From Adineta ricciae (lineage: Eukaryota > Rotifera > Eurotatoria > Adinetida > Adinetidae), in contig CAJNOJ010000123.1 in assembly GCA_905250025.1 (NCBI GenBank), positions 1-64,000 of the forward strand: a stretch of DNA of 64,000 nucleotides, read 5' to 3'. Made by a program: the position numbers and the translations under genes. The notes under the pieces are model-generated. The model ran no database searches. It was given only the letters and a program-made list of their open reading frames with translations, and had not been told where the DNA came from. Shown in pieces: positions 23,669 to 36,070 of this stretch (the stretch's first letter is position 1; every line of letters begins with the position of its first letter).

Positions 23669-23939
23669 TCTTATTAAAAAACGTCTGACAATAAGAACGA
23701 GAGAAAGAGAAGTTCTTATCTCTATAATTTTTATATCAAATACATCTGTATGTAGCAAACAATCACCATGGAGATGAAAGAGAACGACGTTATATAAAAT
23801 CGCACAACAATGATAAAACTGTATTTTCATCTTAATTGAAAATATACACGACTTTTATGAGATGCATTGATGTTCTTTATTTTATTGCATACGAAAACAG
23901 TATTGTAACAGAAAAATAAATAATTCTGTTCAAAGCCAT

Positions 23940-24370
23940 TCAGTAACCTGGAATGTCATCGAGAGTTGGACATCTACAGCGGCATTCAGTTCCACGACGT
24001 TGATAATACGAATCTTGAGTGGCTTTCTTGCATGCAGCTACACACTTGGATGAGAAAGTCGAGAATGGTTCGGTCTTAAGAAGATGAAAGAAAAAATAGA
24101 TTTAGACTCGTTGGTCGATGCCCATAATGCAATATTTACCGAAGAACCAACATATTCCACAGCTTTACGGTCTGCACTAGCAGTGTATTTACTATCGCAC
24201 ATGCAACTTGGCAATGCCATTGTCTTACGTTTAAAAAAGTCTTGACAGTACTCGAGATCAGAGCCTGTAAAAGATGCGCAAACTTTTTCCATAGGACAAT
24301 TAGCCAAGTACAATTGGACCGTGCATGCAGCTAATATGATAATAATGGGTAATATGCACGATGATTGCAT
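23940..24370 (-). CDS. Secreted ten-cysteine protein
   Basis: Two exons, 24370-24140 and 24074-23940, joined in frame across a 65-base GT...AG intron, giving 121 residues and a TGA. The first 24 or so residues (MQSSCILPIIIILAACTVQL) form a signal peptide. The mature part has ten cysteines: CPMEKVC, a lone C in LEYCQDFF, CMC, CVAAC and a terminal CRCRC cluster. No family is recognised. A TATA box lies about 50 bases upstream. Like the eight-cysteine peptide at 11263-11748, it is short, secreted and TATA-driven, suggesting a secreted defence or matrix role, but that is inference. Confidence 0.8.
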
Positions 24371-24419
24371 TTTTCACTTTAGAGATAATATTCACTATGA
24401 AGATACTCTATGGTACGGA

Positions 24420-24427
24420 TATATATA
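24420..24427 (-). promoter_or_regulatory. TATA box of the ten-cysteine protein gene
   Basis: TATATATA about 50 bases before the start codon at 24370, leaving room for only a very short leader. Confidence 0.45.
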
Positions 24428-24894
24428 CATGATGCCAGAACGATCTTTGAGTAACATCTGTTTTTCAGTTCTATTTCATATTAATGCAAGTGATTTCTAT
24501 TTTGTTATTCATTGTAAATAGCTATTTGGTGAATAATCGAAGCTTTGAAACAGCTGTTACACTTGTGATATGCTTAAAAAGTGTAATGATTAGTCACGTT
24601 TTTAAATTATAGTTTCAAATTTGCTCGTAAGAATGTTTTGATTGTTTCGAATTGAATTCCTATCGATGGAATGTCTCAAATATGAAAGCAATTCAGACGT
24701 GTACATTATTCACACCCTTGTGAAAAGCAAAATACATAAAAAAGTCATGAATGAATGATCTTTACTCGCATTTCAATCATCGTTTCTTCTCTCAGCTTTC
24801 ATAATTGAAGAAAAGAGAAAAGCTGTGACATATATTTCACATTGATAAGTTTTTATTGCATCATCAGAAGAATGATTCTGCCATTCGCGCTGGC

Positions 24895-24901
24895 TATATA
24901 A
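24895..24901 (+). promoter_or_regulatory. TATA-like box of a small gene
   Basis: GGCTATATAAG in an otherwise GC-richer patch (CATTCGCGCTGGC), 42 bases before an ATG at 24943. The spacing is tight for a start site between them. Confidence 0.4.
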
Positions 24902-24942
24902 GAAGAAATCATCTTTTTTTTTATATACATATTCAATTCGTC

Positions 24943-25155
24943 ATGGAACAATCTCATGGTTACAAGCGTTTTCTTTTATCAATGAATACGAGCCATTGTT
25001 ATACAAGTACTCCACAACGACAGAAAAGTCGACGCGATCATCGTCGTTATTCGTCGAAACCAACCGTTCATATAAACCGTGTTACGGTTATTCAACAGGG
25101 AACATCGTGTCAGTGTAAAAAACGGAAATTAGAAGACATGTTTGATTTTTTTTGA
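24943..25155 (+). CDS. Small basic hypothetical protein
   Basis: A 70-residue ATG-started frame, MEQSHGYKRFLLSMNTSHCY, continuing with an Arg/Lys/Ser-rich core (RQKSRRDHRRYSSKP) and a C-terminus CQCKKRKLEDMFDFF. The KKRKLED stretch resembles a nuclear localisation signal. It converges with the KCNQ gene (98 bases between stops). There is no intron and no known family. The codon pattern and TATA-like box favour a real small gene, but chance is not excluded. Confidence 0.45.
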   Translation: MEQSHGYKRFLLSMNTSHCYTSTPQRQKSRRDHRRYSSKPTVHINRVTVIQQGTSCQCKKRKLEDMFDFF

Positions 25156-25252
25156 GTCTTCTCGTCGTGATTGGTTAATTTCAAACGCAAGCAAATGATT
25201 TTTAACAAGCTGAGAAAGGCACCGTGTACACATGAAATTACAAAACTTTTGG

Positions 25253-28200
25253 TCATTTTTCTACAGAATCCACTTTTGATGAATTAAAATTATCTTGTAA
25301 TAAAGAATAAAGACTAATGAGGCTTTCACGCGAATTACCCGCTAATGATGACGATGATGGAGGTTGAGTCAGATTTGTTCGAGAAGAATTTTCTGTGGAA
25401 TATGAGCCAATTGTTGTTAAAACATCTGGTCCAACTCGATGAAACTGTCGACGACGTCGACGACGAATATATGAGCAAGCGCCAGTTCGAATTCGATTGA
25501 TAATAATCGGAGTTACCGGCGTTGGGGTTATTCTTAATTTACGAATATGTACTTCTAACAAACTATTTGCCAATTGACAAAGTCGATCAACTTTTATATC
25601 TAAGCCATCGACCTAAAGAGACGATAAGAACCAAACTTTCTCTTAAATACAGTTACACATACTTGTCTCTCAATTTTACATATCCGTGTTGCTAAACTCG
25701 GTCCTGATTCGTAGCTATCAACTGATTTCGGCGTTCCTAAGACTTTATCCAATCTGAAAAGTAGAAGTTATCTTTGGCAAGAAAAAGTGGAAATGATTAT
25801 TCTAGTACCTTCCTTGGATATATTTCATTCTAGCAAGCATATCCACATTTCCTGTTGAATATTGTTCAATCACATCGGTCACATCGTAGGGTCGTAAAGC
25901 TTCTCGAAATTTTCTTCTTGCAACGAAATATTTGACTTTCCGAGTAAATCGAATAGCATGTCGATGAACAGGTGTTAACGATTTCACATCATTTGCATAG
26001 TATGAATGATCATCATCATTATCTGCAATCAAACAAACATCTATTTCGCAATAGATCAAGAAGAATCTTTCTTACCTGATGATGATCCTTCGGGTGGGAA
26101 AAGAATACTTGCAGGTGGTGACATACTCGCTGTTTCGGAAAGTGTGTCAATACACGAGCGCATAACTGCGACTGTCGCACTTGGAGTAATTTTTAAATTG
26201 GGGGATTTCGGTGATATTGTATGTGTGTCACGTGACGGTGTACGTCGGCGAAAGCTAACTCGATTTAAAAATGATTGATTACTCCGTAGTTTCGATGCCC
26301 TATGGAAAAATAATGATCCGGTTTGATGTGTAGAGAAGCGAAAAAACTTACGCTGAGTGATGATGATTCATATGTGATGATAGAGACGTATCTGTATTTT
26401 CTCGTGCGGGTCTGACATGAACTTTCCAAGTTGCTTTAGAGAGAGATTTTTCATCAGCAGCATAAACACGCCAGAGATTTTGTATTAACAAAACTGCTGG
26501 AATTTTTCGTCTTTTGTAATGTTTCTGTCGTTGTTGTTGTTGAACTTTCAACGCAAAACCTGAACCTAAAATGCCCTAGATAATCAAATAGAAGAAAGAA
26601 TAATTTGTTACTGGCTATAAAGCAAAGAAGAATTTACAGCTGGTAATGCAAAAAAGCTGATTCCGATAAACGAGCAAATCGCAGCGATTAATTTTCCAAT
26701 GTACGACGAGGGAACTTTGTCACCATATCCAACCTAGGAGAAAATTTTTGTGTTTAAACATTTATTTGAATAAAACGATGTTACCGTGCATAGTGTGATC
26801 TAAAGAAAAAAGCAAAGATAAATTTGAAATGAAAGAATTTAGTATAAACATACAATGCCCCACCATAAGGCATCAGCGAATGTTTCGAATTTGTGTCGAT
26901 CTGCGTCGATTAAATGACTCAGTGATTGCGCGGACATAATTGTAGTAAGATTGGTGATTAAAGTTTGATTTTGTTCATGTATGTTATCTTTTTCAACGAG
27001 AAACATCACAAACGAAGAAAAGATTAGAACTAAAAAGCCAATATAGATGGTTGTGATCAATTCCTAAAAGTGAAAACTTCAATTTTATCCTCTCATCTTA
27101 TCACGAAAACGAACCTGTCGATGTGCGTAAACGACGGAACCTAACAACTTCCAAGTTCCTGCTCGACGATCCATTCTTAACATGCGTAAAATTTGAAAAA
27201 ATCTTAAACCACGTAAAGCCGAAGCAGCAAAAACACCATTCCCACTACGGATATTCAAACAAAGTGTCAAAACTGTCGCCAGAATCATAATGAAATCTAA
27301 ACAAAAAACAAAAACACATTCCTTGTAAATTTTCTTTCGCAATCGCTCACCAAGTGCGCAAAATGGTTTTCTCATAAAACGTAAACGACCCATTAATGTC
27401 TGATATCGTGAACGACAACCAGCACTCCATACTCGTAAGGATAATTCAACTGAAAGCCATATAAATACTATAATTTCCTAGAAAAATCATTGAAAAAAAG
27501 TGAATTTGAATTCACACATAGAATCAACAGAAATCTTACACTAGGTAATAACACAGTTGTTGCTATTTTTTCATACTCTGGCATTGTAACAACCACAGAC
27601 AAAAATAAACATACGAAAACAGTGATAAATCTATCAACAGAAAAACACTTTATAGTTATTTATTGATTATTAGAACATGCTGACCTAAGTAATATAACCT
27701 GATTTTCATGCGTACAAACGTTTTTCTCATTAGGGAGTCCAATTTCAAATGAAAGACCTTGAATCTTTTAAAAATCATAAAATATTCTAATTTCCGCATC
27801 TTTATTCTCTTCTTCAAGAACAAAATTATCCTCATTAGATGTTCATACGTTTCCATTCTATTTTCAATTCATCTCCAAAGAACAAACTGATTTTTTTAAT
27901 ATCAAAGACAAAGACTGATAACATCTACCATCCAATTCCGATCTTTTCATTCAGTTCCAGTCCTCTCGCGAACATGAACATGCTTTTCTATTCTCATTAA
28001 AGCATGCGAAGAAGAACAAACAGTATAAACATCAATGACTTGCAAACTTTATTACGTCTTTATCTTTCTACGCATATTCTCATTATCAACTGTGTACTGA
28101 AAGCGATCAAATCTCTTCAAGTAATCAAATTACGTATGATTTTGCTTTTCCGAATAGTTTATTATTGGAAAACATGGAGAGATTCTCTTCCTACCTTGTC

Positions 28201-29195
28201 ATAAAAGTGCACGAAGGTAAATTTTGAGACAAATGACTTACACAAACGTATGATAAATAATAGCTTTGTAACCATGTGCTCGTTCTAAGAAATTATAAAC
28301 AATTAACTGAGCACGACGATAATTGGCCGAGCGTTTCTGTGCTGAATGGAAAATCAACGGTTTTCCCAGAAGAGAAACACGTTTTTCAAGTAATAAACGG
28401 CTATCGTTAGCCGACAAGCCAAGTAATGGTCGATATTTCAAAGGAGAGACATATACCGGACGAAAATCAGATGTGGTCTCTGTAGTTGTTGTTGTTTGAA
28501 GATCTTGTTTCATGTTTAAAAACGTAACCGAATGACGTGGTTCAATTTTCGGTGATGGATGGAAATTTGAATGAATAATGACGGGACCCTCTTCAGCAAA
28601 TTTCACCGACGGATGAGAAGTCGCCGAGAGATTATGTTTCTTATTCGATTTTGTGAGTTGACTCGAGAGAACAAATGAGGAATCGTGTACTGTTTGGAAA
28701 GATTGACTTTTCTGCTGCTGCTGCTGTTGATTAGAAGAAGAAAAAAAGATGTGCGATTATATTGTTCAAAGTTTTTACCTTTCTTCCTTTTTTTTCTCGG
28801 CTCACCGTATTAGCATTATTAGTTTTTCCTTGTTCTTCTTCTTCTTCTTCTTCTTCTTCGTCTCCGGTGTAATCGGAATCTTTCTCGTCATTATCGTTCT
28901 CATTTATTGGTATTGATATTTGCTGAACATTGTCAGATACATTTATTGGTACATCTTTCACAATATGTTTCCGTAATATTGAACGAAGAACTGGTGGTGG
29001 TGAAGTTTCAGCATGATGATTTTCGATAATTATTGGCACAACATTCGATTCTTCATAACCATCATCATCATCATCTTCTTCTTCTTTCTCTTCATTATCA
29101 TCAGTTTTATCATTGTGGTTTGTTAATATCGACATATTGTCTATGACTTGATTAGATTTATATTCATCCGAATACGTTTTGAAGTAAGATGACAT
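25253..29195 (-). CDS. KCNQ: KCNQ (Kv7) voltage-gated potassium channel
   Basis: A complete multi-exon gene from the ATG at 29195 ([16 protein letters not shown]) to a TGA at 25253. Order seen: an acidic N-terminal region with a Glu run encoded by a GAA repeat; [20 protein letters not shown] before S1; S1-S3 exons near 27650-27250 ([17 protein letters not shown]); S4 with spaced Args ([19 protein letters not shown]) and [14 protein letters not shown]5 ([21 protein letters not shown]); a pore with filter [13 protein letters not shown]6 ([20 protein letters not shown]); a calmodulin-binding IQ helix ([16 protein letters not shown]); helix B ([20 protein letters not shown]); and the C-terminal assembly coiled coil ([20 protein letters not shown]). 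Kv7 channels carry slow M-type currents gated by voltage and PIP2. The domain order is complete; no break was seen. Flanking introns are short except between the N-terminal exon and S1. Confidence 0.95.
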
Positions 29196-31257
29196 TACCA
29201 AAAGATAAAATAATCATAATGATTAGAAAATACTCGTCACAAAATGATCATCTAAAACAAATATTGAACAAACATGTCTTTAACATTGCTGATTTATATG
29301 TAGGAAATATCTGACGTCAATTCATGGTAAATCATTAACATACTCGATAGATTTGCACTCCAGTGAAATCAGCATTTTCTAATCGATTAAAACAAAAGAA
29401 ACACGCACAGAGTAACTATGTCTGATGCCTAATCGATATATCTCGATGTGAAATGAGGCGAGATAAAGATCAACAAAACGATCGTTATACTGATAAGTAT
29501 GTTTCTTCTTCTTCTCCCCCTTTAGCTTCCTTTTGTATCTCGAAATATGTTTAGATCATAATGGCATCTTCAAGAGCACTCGTTCACTTCTTATCGAGCA
29601 GAAATTGAGATGTAGGAAAGTTTAGTAATGCGTAAACGATATACACAAGCACTCTATTCATTTACTCGTTTTTCTTGCTCACTAGAGACGTGTTTTTTCT
29701 TCACGATGAATTTGCTTTTCCTATTTTCGAGTCTTTTTCTTACCCATCATCTTTCTCAATAATCATATTTGATTATTTTGTCGATATTCTGTGTCAGTTT
29801 TTCCTTGCACGATCGAAAATAATGTATGGATGGATTGATCTTATATCTATTTCTGATAAAAATACTTCTTACAGTTCAATAATACATTAACGGATATGAG
29901 AAAACACTTTAGGGAATATGAGAAATGCTATCGATGAACATACTCAGCAGAATATAAGACGAACTTTGTGTTCTCCTACAATACAATTATTAATTTCTGT
30001 TTCGTAGTCAATTTTAAATAAAATCTCTGTGATTCGCCTCTTTTCGCTATTGGAGAAAGTTGTTTATAACCATGTGTACTGAAAAGAATCTTCTCAAGGA
30101 TTAACTTACACTTCGTTTTACAATTTCCAGACGGGAAAATAGCAAAGCAATGTTTGTGGATATTCTCCTTAAGCTCATTTTTCACACGGGTATATGAGAA
30201 TATGTTAAAGCATATGGATGTATTCTTTTTTTCTCTTTCTTTTTGTTTGTCTGTAGTAATCGAATAGAAAGGGAAAGAAATTAGGCCGCTTTTTATTATA
30301 GAACAATCGAATGATTATGCATTGCTGCTATTTTCATTGAAATTTCTGCTGAAAACATCGATGACAATATGTTGTTGTTGAATAATTTTTGATTTCGATT
30401 AATTATATTGGAGAAGGTTCGCGAACAAATGATCATCGCAACTAATTTTCATATTTATCTAATCATTTGTTCAGATCGCATCCGATCGTGACAGTTCGTA
30501 TTACGAATTATTTCATATATCTTTCATTTATTTATCAATAAAAACATCTTTTCGATATCAACGTCATGTTTAATTATCTGATGGTTGAATTTGATTATTC
30601 AAGGTCGAATCTTACGAATGTACGATGATTTCATAATCGATAGGAATACTCTCAGAAATGAAAAAGTACAATTTCATTGATGTGTCAATTCTCCCTTAAG
30701 AGAAATCTCTTTGAATATGTTGAAATTTCTTTTTCTAATTAACAATCAAGTCTCATTTTCGAATGACATTGAATTCAAACGAAATAATCATTCTCTCTAG
30801 AAGCAAAACATGGCAATCTTGCATTTGATTTTTCTCCTTGACTATGATTTATTGTAATTAACATAATTACATTAAGAGCATCTAAAAAGCGTCATTATCA
30901 ACATATCGTGTGTATCAACACGTAAGAAATATTTAGTCAATCGTCTTTAATTTTGCATTTTATCGATGTATTATTAATGCATAGATGGGTTGAATGAATG
31001 TTTATTCTTTTTTTTTCTTTTCTTTATATTTGACTACCTCTCCGAGGTCTTCTTATTACAATATTGCCGATGATAATATTATGACGAATATTTTATTTTG
31101 GTCATGCTTGATTGCCTTCGTTCGGTTTGTCTTCTTACCTGCGCATCACTTCGCTAACCACTTTCAGCGGTAGACCTTTGCTGTTCGCGTTGTACGTTGA
31201 AGTAAAAACAATCACGCAAACGTATATTACTTTTCTACATCTTCTTCACAAGAAAAA
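29196..31257. other. Intergenic spacer between divergent genes
   Basis: About 2 kb of AT-rich sequence between the divergently transcribed KCNQ and ankyrin genes; it must hold both promoters. No coding-like frame or repeat family was recognised. A pyrimidine run lies at 31005-31025. Confidence 0.5.
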
Positions 31258-32934
31258 ATGAGGTAAACATATTGTGTAAATTGTGTATAAAAAAAGAATT
31301 CTATTTTTATTTGAAAATCTTCATTTCAATCAATACAATAGCAAATCAAAGTAATTATAATCGAAATTATTGATTTATAAAAGACAAAAAAAAAACTGTA
31401 TACGAATGCATTTGCTTTTAGTTCTCACAATAATCTTCGATCACCACGCAATCCAAAAGAACCTACTCGGGAACGAGAATCTCATAAAGATAGTCGTGAA
31501 CGAAAAACAGGATCACAACATCCAGCAGCCTCAACGTCATCCGCAAGCAATGGCACTTCATCGACAACCGATCGGGCATTTAAAGAAAAACATCATCCAC
31601 TATTAATTGCCATTTGGAACACCGATCGAACGCAAACAAATATCGATGAAAAACTCAAAGGTCTTCGCGATTTATTCAAAAAAGGCACAAGTATTCATCC
31701 TAAGAAAGACATTCTTCATTATCCTTACATATCATTCTCTTTTGCCATTCAGATCCAAGTGTGAATTGTGAAATTCTTCATGAACAAACTGGCACACCGA
31801 TCGCACAGGTATCACCATTGATTATCGCTTGTTTCGAAGGTGATATTGACATCATCAAATTATTTATTGAAGTAAGAAGAATGAAATGTGTATGTAAAGT
31901 TCCTTTTTTGTTCTATTTCAAAGCATGGTGCTGATCCAAATCAAACAGAAAGTGAACATCATTTGACACCGATTCATGTCCTGTGTGATGCAGAATATCA
32001 CGGACAAAGTTTACGAGTAAAATAAGAATAAAAATCTTTTCGAAACATCTTATTTCATTGGGTTTTTTCTTCTATCATTTAGCAAAAAGATCGAGCAGAA
32101 CTCATTCGTTTGTTAGTTAAACATGGTGCTCAAGTTAATCATTTAGATCGAAGTTCCATGGCACCGATTCATAAGTAAAAACAACAAATGTTTGTTTTAT
32201 AAGCACAAGTTTGTTTTGCATTCTAGAGCGGTTATTCACGATCGCCCTGAATGTGTCGAAGCATTGATGGATTCACGCGCTGATCCAAATGTTGCATTTA
32301 TGGGTGACACACCATTAAGTATTGCTGCTCGACATAACCGAAAAAGAATCGTTCAGTATGGATGAAAACTTCTCTTGAATAATTCACGTCGTTTGTTTTT
32401 TCTTTAGAATTTTACTCAGTCATAAAGAAACAAACGTGAATCATCGTAATGATCAAGGTGGTACTGCATTACACTTTGCCAGTGCTGGTGAGTTCGGATA
32501 AACAACTTCGAAAATAAATCGTCATGAATTGTTCTTTAGGCATTGTCGATAGTCCGGAATGTGTTGAAGTTTTGTTACAACATGGTGCGAAAATCAATGC
32601 TCATGATTTGAAGAATAATACGGCTGCTATGGTTGCTTGTTTCTTTAACAAACCAAGAATTTTAACAACCTTACTTCGACATGGTGCTGATCCTACACCT
32701 CGAAACAATGAAGGTGAGAAAGAAAAGACAAAATTTACATTTCATCATTTATTTTCACTTGTAGGAAAAGACGCATATGATGTAGCTGTAGAGAAAGAAT
32801 TTGATGAATGCAAAGATCTGATTGCTAAAGCACTGGAAAAACGTGGTATTAAGCCAGGAGTTAAACCACATCATTCAACAACAGCGACTGATAAAGTATC
32901 GGAAGATGTCGAGAAATTAAAACTTAAACGTTAA
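31258..32934 (+). CDS. Ankyrin-repeat protein
   Basis: First exon is just ATGAG at 31258, spliced to an exon beginning after TTTTAG near 31420. About eight short exons follow, all joining in frame to a TAA at 32934. The N-terminal part is Ser/Arg/His-rich (SRERKTGSQHPAAS-like) without a known fold. From KHHPLLIAIWNTDRTQTNID onward come about six ankyrin repeats with typical phrases (HGADPNQTESEHHLTPIHVL, VKHGAQVNHLDRSSMAPIHK, GDTPLSIAARHN, GGTALHFASAG, LLRHGADPTPRN). A Lys-rich tail ends the protein. Ankyrin repeats bind protein partners; no catalytic domain is present, and the exact orthologue is not recognised. Part of this gene recurs at 33606-33788 beside an N gap. Confidence 0.9.
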
Positions 32935-33605
32935 GAACAAGAGACAAGTCAATACTTTTAATAATCAATTCAAACCAACAAAAACAACAATAGAATACTT
33001 ATCAGTCAGAAATATTGTTTTTTTTTTCACTGTTAATCTTTGTCTTTTCATTATTGTCATTGCATGAAATGGTTCTTCATTTTCTCTCTCTTGTCTACTA
33101 ACTAATTTAACTCACACATCTGTTTCATACATATTTTTTGTTCTAACATCTAACAATCGCTTTTTTTCCCTGTCTCTTCTTGATCGATTGTCACATGAAA
33201 TTTTAGTGCACTTAAGTGGTATATGTATGCATTTTCTTAGCTTCTTATTCATTCATACTGACAATATTCTTCTTCGCACATAACTTCAGTTCTATTCTTT
33301 TGAAAAAAAAATCGCTTCACATTGCCGTAGGTCTAATGCTTTTTTGAATTGATTTCCCGCATGCTCATTTGTCTCCACTTGACTCATTCTTGCAAGTGTT
33401 ATCTTTTTTTCTCTCTCTAACCTCTCGCTATAATACTAATAAATGATCATTTTCGCTTTGCTTGCATAACTACAGCTGTCTGTCATGAATTTTTTAACAT
33501 AGCACATCTAGTAAAAATTTCCTTCTAATAAATCAAAATTGATCTTAGTTTCTTTTTTTATTTCTTTGTCTGCCTGTTTCTGTTGTTCTCACGTTTTTTT
33601 TTATT
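32935..33605. other. 3' region of the ankyrin gene
   Basis: AT-rich, with poly-T runs and no coding frame. It contains the probable 3' untranslated region of the ankyrin gene. Confidence 0.4.
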
Positions 33606-33788
33606 ATTGATTATCGCTTGTTTCGAAGGTGATATTGACATCATCAAATTATTTATTGAAGTAAGAAGAATGAAATGTGTATGTAAAGTTCCTTTTTTGT
33701 TCTATTTCAAAGCATGGTGCTGATCCAAATCAAACAGAAAGTGAACATCATTTGACACCGATTCATGTCCTGTGTGATGCAGAATATC
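33606..33788 (+). repeat. Identical 183-base copy of part of the ankyrin gene
   Basis: Bases 33606-33788 match 31817-31999 at every position by eye, including the intron between the two ankyrin exons. The copy stops exactly at the N gap, and its left edge falls inside a T-rich stretch. It lacks any other exon, so it encodes nothing by itself. Identity across an intron next to a gap suggests mis-joined sequence rather than an old duplication. Confidence 0.9.
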
Positions 33789-33803
33789 NNNNNNNNNNNN
33801 NNN
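33789..33803. other. Assembly gap of 15 N
   Basis: Fifteen consecutive N bases. The size is probably nominal. Confidence 0.99.
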
Positions 33804-36070
33804 TTCGTTTCTTTGTCTGTTTGTATATGCCTTAGTAAAAGACACAAACTGCGAGAGAAAGAAAAAGAAGTTTCTTCCAGCTAATCGTCAATCTGTACAT
33901 AGGAAAAGCAAAAGACTTGATTATCCTTCAAGTAAAGATGAGTTGAACTTTTGTACATTTCTTTCTTTTCCGCGTACGATATCTCTCAACGATCGACGGG
34001 TTAACGTCGAGCGCTATGCGCATTCCTATTAGTTTTTTTTTTCTAAGAATGGAAAGAGAAGAACTGAACTTCAGCGTGTGGTGATATCAACACATTAGTA
34101 AACTACGTCTAGTGTTCTTATGGATTACATCGTTTTTTTTTATCGAGAATATGAGAAGGAGAAGAATAGAAATGATGCTCCTTTCTGTTTCTTTAACCGA
34201 TTCATCGTTCGCGTTCCGTCTTGATATTTCTTCTTTTTTTTTCTCATTCTGTTTGTACAGGATATTATTTTAGGAAAATTCTTTTTTTCTTTTCTTTGTA
34301 CCAAAGAGAATGAGAGACAGAAAAGTTCGACTAGAATAAGAGTATATGTACAAGCATCGACAGTATTAGTATAATAAATGTCGATGAGATTTTTTTTCTT
34401 CTTTTTTTCTTAACCAACCAAATATCTTTACATATAAAGATAGTATAATGCGAGTATGTTTCTTTATATTTTTTTTTCTCTCTTCGGATTCCATCGTTTT
34501 CTTCGAGTGCGACAATAGAGAATTATTGATGATAATAATAGAAATATTTTTAGGTTATATCGAATGAATATGAAGATTAGAAGAAGAAATTTGAAGGTAA
34601 AAAGACGATTTTTAATGAAATTAGAAATCTACAAGGTAGAAAGAAGTTATTCAGGGAAATTTAACTCGACTAGACATCCGGTATCCGTCTTCTTTCATTT
34701 AATTCAATGCGATTAAGATTTATCGATAAATTTAATCAAGTGTTTCTTTGAGTTTCTAATCGAAGTTGATTTTTTTTCTCCTCTGTTCTCTTTCTCTACT
34801 GATCTAGTTTTGAATTGAAATGATGTGTTCTCTACATAGAATAGTTCTTCTCTCGGTTTTTTTCTCTCTCTCTTCTTCTTCTATATGTAACCAAATTAAT
34901 CTAAGACCGATGGGAAAAAAGGGGAGTAGAAGAGAAGAACAACTGAAAAAAAAGAATTGTGAATACGAAGAAAAAAAACCGAGAAAAAGAAGTTCATTAA
35001 GTTGAGGAACTATCATCATCAACATCGAATAGAAAAAGAAGATGTGAGGTTGGGTTTTTTTTTTATTTATTTTCTTCATTCGCCGCATGAGTCTATAACA
35101 AAGCAATTCATTTCGATTGTTGAATCAAACAAGACAAATCTTTTTCTTTTTCGAAAAAAAAAACTCAATGAACCGAAACTCATTTTGATTTTTTTTTCTT
35201 TCACAAGGCTTTTTTTTCTTGTTTGTGTTCTGTTTTTTTTTCGATGTGCTTCTTGAAGGTAATATACCGACATTTAGTGTACATTGAAAAAAAAAATTTG
35301 CATTTATAATCATCGTCAGTTCACCTTCATGAAAAAAAAAAGCCAAATGCGAACAATAAGTCGATTTTAACTATGAAAAGCAAAGCAAGAATGAAGAGAA
35401 AAAATAGATAGAAACAATCTAAATACGAATTATGCAGTCATTCGTTCTACATTGACTTTTTTTTTCTATAATAATGTCATTGATGCGTGTTATATACAAC
35501 GATGCTTAAGAACAGGATTTATTTCAATCGATTTTTGTTAGGTTTTTTCTTCTTCTTCTCTCTTGATCTCGTTTTTCAATTAGCAGAGGTGAGTAAATAG
35601 AAAAACTTTTTCTTTTTTAAATATCAAGATTAAAACTAAGAATAATTGTTATAATTCCATATGTGTGCTTAAGATTCAAAAACTAAGATGTCGTTTTTTC
35701 TCAAAGAAATGACATAAACATCTCGAGGAAAGAAAAACGATGATCATCCTTCGAAGATTTCAATCATCACATGCACTTTTTTCCTCTCTATCTATCTTAT
35801 CGTCATCTAATTAGATTCAGTTTTTCCACGACGGTCATCAACAGAATAAAAAAAAAAACTAGACGACAACGATGGGAGAATTGACTTTTCTCTTTTTTTC
35901 CTTTATTTCATATGTTCGCTTCAGAAAAGAAAAACGCCAATAGAAGGAGAAAAAAACAGAAGTTCACTTGAAATTTAACGGATTTTTCTCTTTTAGATGC
36001 ATTTGCATTGAACTACATCTATTGAATTTGATCATGAAAATATTTTGATTTTGTTTCTGAAAATAATACG
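33804..36070. other. Low-complexity spacer upstream of the zinc-finger gene
   Basis: Dominated by T runs, A runs and CTTT/GAAA tracts (for example 34450-34480, 35050-35070, 35150-35165, 35330-35340). The open frames across it are poly-Phe/Lys shadows of these tracts. It probably holds the promoter and 5' untranslated region of the gene that starts at 36071. Confidence 0.5.

Noticed and set aside
34804-35346. Overlapping frames on both strands made mainly of Phe, Ser and Lys
   Set aside because: They come from poly-T, poly-A and CTT/GAA tracts; composition is low complexity and no splice structure supports them.
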